Shown here in pieces: positions 18,861-26,234 of a stretch of 26,234 nucleotides of DNA. The translations under genes were made by a program, and so were the position numbers. The DNA comes from Gryganskiella cystojenkinii (taxonomy: Eukaryota > Mortierellomycota > Mortierellomycetes > Mortierellales > Mortierellaceae): positions 1 to 26,234 of the forward strand of contig JAAAIG010000560.1 in NCBI GenBank assembly GCA_015852425.1, read 5' to 3'. Numbering within the stretch: the stretch's first letter is position 1; every line of letters begins with the position of its first letter. Under the pieces are notes generated by a model. That model ran no database searches. It had not been told where the DNA came from and saw nothing but the letters and a program-made list of their open reading frames with translations.

Positions 18861-19642
18861 TTAGAAGTCTGCCTTAGTGTAAGGATGTGTGTATGGGTGG
18901 GCTGAGGGAACGGTCGCCTGCGGCTGAAGGTATCCCTGACCATAGACATAACTCAACCCTTCCTTCTCAAACTTGACCTCTTTTGTGTATCGGCTCGCCA
19001 CGAATCCTCCGAGGGACATGATCAAGAACTGGACCAGTGTCCCGCACCCAGCAATGATCATCACCCACTTGTAACAACTGTTCACATCATCTGCCAGGGC
19101 AATGCCGCCATCGGGTACAGCAGAGTATTTTCCGGTATGGTCGTCTTCGAGAAGGTCGGCCTGACAGATCGTCTTGACCTCGTCCTTTTCTCTGGTGGCG
19201 AGAATAACAGTCCCGGCAATGGCCAGGATAGTAGTCAAGATGGTCACGGTCCACCAGAGGACAGAGAAGTTCTTGGCGAGTGCATAACGTTTGAAGAAGA
19301 CAGAAACCAGACCACATACACCCAAGAGTCCATAGACACCAGTGGCAATATAAGCGGAGATTTTGGACGTTTGATCTAAAACGCAAGAGGAGTGGTTGTA
19401 AAAAGTTGTAGTCGGGTCAGTGGGTGGATCGTGAAAAGGGGAGAGGAAGAACCAGTCGCGTATTAAAGAGGGAGCCTTTGTCTTGCTCTTATGCTCTTAC
19501 CAGTCATCTTGGATCCGGTTCTGAGCACATTCCAAAGACTGGCGGCGCCGAGGGCAAGGGAAAGAATGGAGAATATGGCAACCGCGAGACGGTAGGGGAT
19601 ACAGAAGCAGCAGTAGCTGCGGTGTGGTGATGTATGTGACAT
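18861..19642 (-). CDS. Four-transmembrane-segment protein, unassigned family
   Basis: Exon 1 (19642-19501) and exon 2 (19375-18861) join across a 125-bp intron (GTAAGA to TTTTAG) and give 218 residues. Exon 1 begins MSHTSPHRSYCCFCIPYRLA, so the start precedes a Cys-rich juxtamembrane motif. Four hydrophobic segments lie at about 18-37, 54-74, 86-107 and 151-173. The loop between segments 3 and 4 carries Cys118 and Cys148, which could form a disulfide outside the membrane. The C-terminal tail is cytosolic by the positive-inside rule and has Tyr, Pro and His repeats (HPYTHPYT). The layout is tetraspanin/MARVEL-like, but the CCG tetraspanin motif is absent, so I leave the family open. A TATAAAAG box lies upstream. 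Function is unknown. Confidence 0.82.
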
Positions 19643-20457
19643 GGGAAATGAAGGGAGTCTGGGGGAGGGAGGGTGGCTGCTGTTATGCTGTTACTCTTTG
19701 GAGTAGAAAACGGAGTGTGGGCGATACCTGGTGTCGAGAAAGAGCCAGAGGAGGAGGATGAGAGAGGTAATAAAGAAACAAACGTTGACGAAAGCTCTTT
19801 TATACAGAGGTTTAAAAAAAAGGAATCCTTCAGCCTGGTATTCAGCAGGAGAAAAGAATACTCCACTTTGCCTCATCTGTCTCAGTTCAACCCGGCAAAA
19901 GATAAAAGAAAAAAAAAGGGGTGGCACTGCTTAGTGTCCAGGCTAGACTGTCGGGTACTTTGTCTGAGAGGTCTCACAGCCCTGGGCTGGGCTGAAGTTC
20001 TTATTTTGTGATGCCCAAAAAAATAAGCATCAAGAGCAGTGCGTCAGAACCACGGGAAAAAAGGGTGGCAATGCAGCGAAAGGAACGAAGAGAGGGAGGG
20101 GGACAAAGAAAAGGGAGGGAGGGGAGGTGAGGGGGAGGTTCATTCCTCTTGTCCCGCGTGAGTTCGTGCGGCAGTGTGCGACAGAAGAACGGACAGTGCA
20201 TACACCAAACAGATTTTTTTTTTCTTTTTTTTTCTGAAAATAGATCCTCAACTACGACAAAGAACATGCCCAGTCTCCCTTCACTTTCCAACATCATTCT
20301 TTGTTCAACAGCGTGTATGGTTTTATTAGGGGAATACTGAGGGTCTTTTGGTTTTTTACAATGCAGGGATAAGTGAGAGAATGACAGGGAGGATGCAAAC
20401 GAATAATGCAGTAATGGCATTGTATAATTATATATAAAAAGGCGACGGAGGAAAAAG
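19643..20457. promoter_or_regulatory. Upstream region of tetraspan gene and 3' flank of MFS gene
   Basis: About 815 bp without a supported gene. It contains the tetraspan TATA box at 19797-19804, purine-rich runs around 20080-20140, and a minus-strand AATAAA at about 20322-20327 that may serve the MFS gene. A plus-strand frame at 19685-20011 starting MLLLFGVENGVWA mimics a signal peptide but is judged a chance frame. Confidence 0.4.
19797..19804 (-). promoter_or_regulatory. TATA box for the tetraspan gene
   Basis: The minus strand reads TATAAAAG about 155 bp upstream of the ATG at 19642, the same octamer and nearly the same spacing as for the oxidoreductase gene at the left edge. Confidence 0.55.
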
Positions 20458-22652
20458 CTACTTTGACAAGGCCTCTTGCTTAGCCGCCCTGGCACGCATG
20501 CCAGGACCACGCAACTTAACGATAAAGAACAATCCTGTACAGAAAATGTTCAGAGCGGCCTGGATCACACCGTAGTATCCGTAACCGACATGATCGACAA
20601 TGATCTGAGCAACCAATGAAAAGATACAGGCCATGATCATTCTCAACAGGTTACCAGCCGCCATGGTAGAGGAACCCTGACCGGGGATCATATTGACCAT
20701 ATAGGCCGCACTGGCAGACATAACCTGGGCCATTCCAAAGTTGTAGATACCGAAACCGACAATAGGCGCAGCGATATTCAAATGCTTCTCGGCTCCCCAG
20801 CCAAACAAGAGAGAACCGAGGGGGACAATGGCAAAAGCGGCAATCCACATGTTGGTCGAGAGTCGGTCCTCGAGAAGGGCCTCACCATTAGCACGCTTCT
20901 CCTTGGATTTCTTCAGTGATCGATCCGAGAGACGACCACCGATCATAGAACCAAAGATACTACCAAAACCTGCAGAGAGATAGGTGTAGCCCACCTGGGC
21001 CTCGGTCAGGCCATAAAAGTCGGTATAGAGAACAGGAGTAATGGTCTCGACTGTGAATAGCAAAAGAGCAGGAACAAGAAAACGGAGGCTCTGTGTGAGG
21101 AACAGGATACAAAAGCTATGCGAACTATTGGATCATAGAATAATACGGTTTTGAAGGTGACTAAAGGAAATAAAGGACTTACTGGAGAACATAAGGGCAA
21201 AGATCAGGCCTGTCTCAATTGAAGACAACAGTACAACAGGGTGTCTGAGAAGCAAGACGGCCTGGAAAGGGTTATATCTCTTCTTGGGGGGCTTGGCGAC
21301 GATAGCGGAATTGCCGCCTTCCTTGAGAGCAGCAGCAGCCTCAGCGGCCATTCGTTGTTCTTCAGCAATGGCCTCTGGTTCCTGACGATAGGTCTCGGGC
21401 AAGAGGAAGAACAACTCGAGGATGACCACACAACTTACAGCGGTCATGAAGAAGAAGGTTGAAGTCCACCCAAAGGCTTCGGCGAGAAGTCCTCCGATGG
21501 GGGGTCCCAAGACAGGTCCCAAGAACTGGCCCAAGAACATGAGGCCCATAGCAGTTCCTTGTTCAGTGGGGACCTGTTAAAAAAGAGGGTAAAGCGGAAG
21601 CGGAGGAGGAGGGTGGTTAGTGAGTGAGCACCCAAAAATTCGCGGGTTGATTGCGCCATCCTCTGGCCAATACAGCATTGGTAGACAAAATAGGGTGTGG
21701 GAAAGGGAGAGCGACAGGAAGAGACCACTCTCCACCATTCAACTTACATAGATATCGGCGACAGATCCTGCACCCAGGACAGAGGCACCACTGGAGCCGA
21801 CAGCCTGGAAGACACGAGCGACAATCAGTGAGGGGGCATTCTTTGCGAATCCACCTCCAAGAGAAGCGAGGGCAAAAATCGTGATGAAGGCGATATAAAG
21901 CACACGGCGGATTTTGAACCTGTCGGAGATGGTCGAGGTCAACAGTGGACTGACACCCATGAAGAGAATAAAGAGCGAGACGGAGGCGTTGATCGTCGTT
22001 TGAGAGGCATTGAGATCCTTTGTGATTTGAACCAGCGATGGGAACTATGATGAGAAGATACGAAGAGAGAAAGAGGAAAGGCGTACAAGATGCAAGAAGA
22101 AGGGGGGGGGGTCGCCAGTTTTTTTAAGGTAAGTATGTGAGCAGTTGGATCAGATAATACATTTTCGTGTCGATCTGCACCAAATGAAGGAGGGTAAAAA
22201 ATAAAAATAAAACCCAGTCCACCCCTTTCCACCCTTTCCACATTTTGACCGTTGGATTACTATCTTTTTTCCCCCAGCAGACAAAAACTTACATAGATCG
22301 TACTGGAGAATCCACCGAGACAACCAGCCTGGGAAATGATAGCCAAAATGATGCCCTTCTGCACCCTGGAGAGTTCGACACGAGGATCACCATTGAAAGG
22401 TGGCCTGATCATGAACCGACTCTGCCAGTAACCCAACTTTTTTGTGTTTGGAAAGACGACAGTTTGCACTGGTGCAGTAGACTCTTGTTCCTCGATCTTG
22501 TGGCCAGATAATTCCTCAATCTGGCTAGCAGTGGTGACTGTTGCCTCGGGGTCGTTGTGCAAGTCTCCAAGGACGGAGTGATGGTGGTCTTCGTGCTTGT
22601 GATGTTGTGATGCATTCTCAAGAGATGTGTCTTTGGGTTGATGGTCAGCCAT
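20458..22652 (-). CDS. Major facilitator superfamily transporter, DHA1 (drug:H+ antiporter) type
   Basis: Exons 22652-22293, 22044-21748, 21573-21183 and 21050-20458 encode 546 residues; the introns (248, 174 and 132 bp) are GT-AG and phases close. The cytosolic N-terminus of about 100 residues is His/Glu/Asp-rich (HHKHEDHHH). Transmembrane segments follow, with motif A in the TM2-3 loop (SDRFKIRR, residues 160-167) and the antiporter motif C in TM5 (GPVLGPPIGG, residues 238-247), then the large central loop with LLPETYR and an Ala/Glu-rich stretch, and a second six-TM half (TYLSAGFGSIFGSMIGG and SDRSLK, a second motif A). This is the DHA1 pattern of fungal multidrug and polyamine exporters in the plasma membrane. 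The substrate cannot be read from sequence. The MFS gene diverges from the cyclin C gene. Confidence 0.93.
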
Positions 22653-23188
22653 GATTCAAATGAGCTGTCTTTGAGAAGGGGAAATGAGACTCAAATCACT
22701 CTTGTGAGGGTAAAAAAGTTGAATTTTGAGAAATAAGGGGGAGGGAAAAAGGTAGAAAGATTGCCGGGTAAAAGGTGTTGTAGAGAAGAGGCAAAGAAGA
22801 GAAGAAGCGGTTTTTAAGTAGCAAGCAGGATCCCATCTTCGTAGACTACACCCCTTGCGAAAAAAAAAGAAAAAAGGTTAAGCTTCAAGCTTTGGTGGCT
22901 CAATGTTCCCCCTAGTTTGGACGCCACCCTTTCTGTTCATTTGTCAGACTGCGAACGGAGATTTGAGTCGGAGTAGAACGAGTGTGTGCTTTGGGCAAAC
23001 AAAACGCCGCCAGGTTAGGTGTCATCCAGGGCGAAAGCTGCAATTGAGAAATAAGTAGTCACATAATTTATCGAGTCCCTTTGACTTTTGTATGCATGCA
23101 TGCAAAGAGAGAAGCGAATGCACCCGCTGTCAATTTCACCGCGCACCAACGTACCCCTCCCTTTCTTCGCTCTTAATCTTGCACATAC
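22653..23188. promoter_or_regulatory. Divergent promoter region between MFS and cyclin C genes
   Basis: About 535 bp without a gene. It holds an ATGCATGCATGC alternating stretch near 23090-23102, A runs near 22860 and a short repeat AAGCTTCAAGCTT near 22880. No clear TATA box was seen for either gene. Confidence 0.4.
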
Positions 23189-24946
23189 ATGGCTGCCAAC
23201 TTTTGGACTTCTTCACACTCGTACGGATACCACGCGCTCCATAATGGTTGTCCTGTTTTACCGAGCGCATCACTGACGTGTGTCATCAAACACGATTGCA
23301 TCCACTTTATAGGACTCACTGGATTCTAGATCGCAGGCAACTGGCCGAGGCCATGGCAGAGGACCTCGAGCATGTCGACATAGCGACTCTCACGAAAATC
23401 AAGATGTGGTACTATAACCGTATGTGGAAGCCATTCTCGATGTTTAATGTGTTTTAAACGGATGAAGTAATGGACATGCACAAAACACAAAAGGCAGCGA
23501 GCAACGCCACTAACTTCCAGACTCCTTCCTTTTGTCCCTTTGGACCCAATAGTTATTGGCAAGATTGGGAAACGGTTACAGTTCCGTCAGCAGGTCATTG
23601 CCACAGCGATTGTGTACTTTAAGCGCTTCTACACAAAGTAAAGCATACAGCTCCGCCTCGTCGATGTGCGACTCAATTGTTCTTCAGAATGGCCTTGATC
23701 TGACACTTTTCTCTGTTGTTATGGTTGTTGCTCTTTCTAGGAACTGCGTCCGTTCAACAGACCCGTCATTGGTGGCGGCAACATGTATATATTTGGCATG
23801 CAAGATCGAAGAGTGTCCGCAACACATCAAGAACATCATCACGGAGATGAAGCACGCGCTAGCAAGTAAGCACAACTGATCGAGAGACATGCTTTTTGGG
23901 ATATATTGCTGGAACCAATAGGGCATGGAAAGGAACTCTGCTACTCACACGAAAGTCATCATTTTTTTATTTTATTTTTTACAAATAGATCTCGGGGGAT
24001 TCGACTATGATACGTCCAAGGTCGCAGAATTCGAATTTTACTTGCTGGAGGAATTGGAGTTCTATTTGATTGTATATCACCCTTATCGGGACCTGACCCT
24101 TATCGCCAAGGAGCTCAAGATGGAAGAATCTAATCTACAGACGGCATGGTACGGGATCATTTCGTCCGCTCAAATGTTCTTGTACTGCAAGTCGCAAAGG
24201 AAAGGTTTTTTTGATTTTTTTTTGGAAACTGAATACTCTCATTCCTCCTTTCTTCTTTATTTTTATTTTTATTTTGGTTATTAGGTTCGTGTTGAACGAC
24301 TCGTACAGGACAGACGTCTGTTTACTCTATGCGCCACATATGATTGCCCTTGCGGCCTTGTACATAATTTGTGTGGTGCATGCGGAACGATATGTCGAGA
24401 ACAATAGTAGCAACAGCAACCCTGCGCTCGGCAGTAGCATCGGCGACGACTCTTCAGGGGGGTCTGGATCAGGAGGGCTCTTGTCTCATACGCATACGAA
24501 TATGCATCTGCACACTCAACTCCATAACATGGCGACCAAGAAAGGCGGCCAGAACAACAGCAATATACCCAACACGGAGGGTCATGGAATCAACAACAGG
24601 AATATGGTCCAATGGTTCGCGGATCTGAATGTGGATATCGAGGAGGTAAAAGTCAGGATGAATTAGATGTGGGATTAAATTTCACTCAGGAACACAGTTT
24701 TCTCAATGAATAACTCTTTTTTTGATATTATTTACATTCTTGTAGATCATTGAGATCACTCAGGAGATCCTGTCGCTTTACAACATCTGGAAGGATTACA
24801 GTGAAGAGGCGGTGCCAGGAATGCTTCATGCGCTTAAGAAAGGAACTCGCCCTACATCTCCACAACAAGCACAGCAGCAGCAACAACAACAACAAACACA
24901 ACCACAGCAGCAACCCCAGCAGCAGCAGACTTCTCACCCAGTATGA
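23189..24946 (+). CDS. SSN8: Cyclin C, Mediator kinase module (Srb11/Ssn8)
   Basis: Seven exons, 23189-23220, 23313-23419, 23553-23637, 23741-23865, 23989-24148, 24285-24645 and 24746-24946, give 356 residues; phases close at all six introns. The start MAANFWTSSHSTHWILDRRQL is the cyclin C hallmark, and LQFRQQVIATAIVYFKRFY, EFEFYLLEELEFYLIVYHPYR, NDSYRTDVCLLY and ILSLYNIWKDY follow in family order. Cyclin C pairs with Cdk8 in the Mediator kinase module and represses or tunes RNA polymerase II transcription; in yeast it also moves to mitochondria under stress. Two donors are GTACGG (exons 1 and 5). About 70 Ser/Gly/Asn/His-rich residues (208-276) are inserted in the second cyclin fold before VQWFADLNVD, and the C-terminus is Gln-rich (330-351). 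Human cyclin C has 283 residues. Confidence 0.95.
24863..24930 (+). repeat. CAG/CAA repeat coding for poly-Gln in cyclin C
   Basis: Mixed CAG and CAA codons encode a Gln-rich tail of about 20 residues broken by Ala, Thr and Pro. The mixture of codons limits slippage. Confidence 0.9.
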
Positions 24947-26122
24947 CCCCCCGCCCCCCACTCGATGTCACGTCTGAAATAAAATATCTCCTCGGCCCAG
25001 AAGGATACGAGTGTACATTTCCCTTGAAAAAACTTGAACAGTTGATTGGGTGCTTTGCCGTGAACGGTGGCTTGTAATCTACAAGTTTTTTTTTTCCAAG
25101 GCGGGAGTTTCCGCATGTGGATGGATGATTAGTAAATTGGTCGTTTTTACCCTCATTTACATGAGGAGTGTATGTGGGTGAATATACAGCGGCTGTACAT
25201 TAGTAAGGTTAGACTGGCGCCTAGTTTTTATTTGGAGTTAAGTTTATTTTTAAAGACATTTTTACTGGATACATGTCGAACGCGCTAGAGTGCAAAATAT
25301 GAGACAAGTGTCCTGGATGGAGAAAGGGTATGTGAGTCCCCGCTCCTCAAAAAAAATAGAGATAAGCAAAACGATAGGCAATCCCGGTCATCTTTTATAT
25401 GGATGCTGCTATTGCATTGTTGCCTTTGTTATGGTCTGGAAGTAAATCTACATCGTATAGATAGTGTCCCACTAATCCTGGCGAAACAGGGCGAAGCAGG
25501 ATCTGCAAAACTTTAATTTTTTTTTTTTTTTTTGGATCGACTATTGCATGACCCGGATGTTGAGAAAGTATCATAGAGGTCAAAGTTTTCGCCCGAGTGC
25601 CAGGGATTGCTGAAAGGAATTGCCGCGAACCAAGACTAGGGTAAGGCAGGATCGCCCTTCCCAGTCCCGGTTCACGACATCACTAGGTCAAATAATCCCT
25701 TCTTTGACCTTCGCCCTCAGTAGGAACGTTGTTTTCATGTTTGGTGAAAAAAGAAGGGATTCGCCCACGGACTCGTGCTTCGTTCTTCGTTATGACCGCT
25801 TGGCTGCCACAAGTCAGTTATCCTTTGATGGTATTTCCCGTGCTGTCTTTGCTGTTAGCATTATATATGGTCATCCATTATTTTTTGCCACTTTTTTTCC
25901 ATCCCCTCATTGAAACTCTGAACCCATCCTCGCTTCCGTTCGCAATCATCATTTCTCTCCAAGGAAAGCGTGACTGTCAACGAAAGAGAGCGCTTGGAGA
26001 GCTTACACCTCGAGCACGCGTCTTGACGCCTTTCAGTTTCCACCAATCCCTTAGCAACAGCAGGACTGGTTGCTTGTTAGCCGATTAGAATAAAAGAGCT
26101 TGACGTAGAAGACTGGAAGAGA
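24947..26122. other. Mostly non-coding region right of cyclin C
   Basis: About 1.2 kb. It holds the cyclin C poly(A) signal at 24978-24983, an 18-base T run at 25517-25534, and a plus-strand frame at 25792-26088 with a hydrophobic middle (MVFPVLSLLLALYMVIHYF) but no family resemblance. I call no gene here. Confidence 0.4.
24978..24983 (+). terminator. Poly(A) signal AATAAA after cyclin C
   Basis: AATAAA lies 32 bp past the stop codon. Confidence 0.5.
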
Positions 26123-26215
26123 TCAATCATCGGAGTCATCAATTTTATCAAAAGACATCTTATGACACTCGGCGAGTTTTCGATGCGCTTCCACAATCTT
26201 TCTTCTACCTTTTCT
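26123..26215 (-). CDS. Possible last exon of a gene entering from the right (low support)
   Basis: The minus strand carries a 30-codon open stretch ending in KLAECHKMSFDKIDDSDD and a TGA at 26125-26123, with the charged look of a protein C-terminus. It is closed upstream by an in-frame TAG at 26218-26216, so it would have to be a spliced last exon; the DNA before it is purine-rich on this strand, a poor acceptor context. A competing reading on the plus strand starts with an ATG at 26162 and is open to the edge, with a hydrophobic leader (RFHNLSSTFSLLPFYF) and an AATAAAAG element about 75 bp before it. Only one of the two can easily be true. Confidence 0.2.
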   Translation of the reverse strand, partial: RKGRRKIVEAHRKLAECHKMSFDKIDDSDD

Positions 26216-26234
26216 CTACTCCCTTTCTACTTCT

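Noticed and set aside
19685..20011. Plus-strand frame starting with a signal-peptide-like MLLLFGVENGVWA
   Set aside because: It lies across the leader and TATA region of the tetraspan gene on the other strand, has no recognised domain, and its Lys/Glu content reflects purine-rich DNA.
25517..25534. 18-base T run as a possible terminator or transposon tail
   Set aside because: No target-site duplication, no adjacent element and no RNA gene were seen; treated as a simple homopolymer.
25861..26046. Minus-strand frame containing ACSRCKLSKR, resembling a Zn(II)2Cys6 start
   Set aside because: The rest of the six-cysteine pattern is missing and the frame lacks an ATG.
25792..26088. Plus-strand 98-codon frame with a hydrophobic segment
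   Set aside because: The hydrophobic run comes from T-rich DNA, and no family, clear promoter or splice support was found.
1..26234. CRISPR arrays, insertion sequences, rRNA, tRNA, viral insertions
   Set aside because: No repeat-spacer pattern, transposase, terminal repeat pair, cloverleaf or viral protein motif was recognised on reading both strands.

Overview
The window looks like nuclear DNA of a filamentous fungus, most likely an early-diverging one (Mucoromycota, with a Mortierella-like flavour; this is inference from gene style, not a database result). The reasons are compact genes on both strands, many short GT-AG introns of about 80-220 bp, moderate GC, long Ser/Gln/Asn-rich low-complexity stretches inside proteins, and typical fungal families: F-box/LRR-like, MFS DHA1-type transporter, DUF1857/AtaL-like protein and cyclin C. 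No plasmid, phage, CRISPR, rRNA or tRNA signal was seen.

Layout. 1-206 (-): 5' end of an MDR-type NADP-dependent oxidoreductase, with a possible frameshift at its LDPY motif. 1716-3419 (-): F-box protein. 3677-4150 (+): small unrecognised ORF whose coding frame appears to switch. 4734-5406 (+): three-exon small, possibly secreted protein with an apparent frameshift after the signal peptide. 5407-6438: no convincing gene. 6439-8039 (-): dual-specificity protein phosphatase, two exons. 8821-9766 (+): four-exon Tctex-type dynein light chain of the DYNLT2B type. 9888-10819 (+): unrecognised multi-exon gene, its frame crossed by one in-frame TAG. 11261-13697 (+): protein with two CRP-type LIM domains separated by a very long linker. 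13984-14588 (+): DUF1857 protein. 14822-18375 (-): five-exon, apparently membrane-anchored GH3 beta-glucosidase with a large charged, His/Asp-rich insert. 18861-19642 (-): four-TM protein. 20458-22652 (-): four-exon MFS transporter. 23189-24946 (+): seven-exon cyclin C of the Mediator kinase module. 24947-26234: mostly non-coding, with an ambiguous gene edge at the right end.

The genes do not form an obvious pathway or biosynthetic cluster. They are a mixture of regulation (F-box, phosphatase, cyclin C), cytoskeleton (LIM, dynein light chain), and cell surface or transport (GH3, tetraspan, MFS). Exon models were assembled by hand from splice signals and reading-frame phase. For the recognised families the phases close exactly and the protein reads through conserved motifs. 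I did not find a clearly new biological system. The most distinctive items are the anchored GH3 enzyme with its acidic/His insert, the widely split LIM protein, a DYNLT2B-type light chain in what looks like a filamentous fungus, and a set of small or broken-looking genes in the left 6 kb where single-base frame changes recur.
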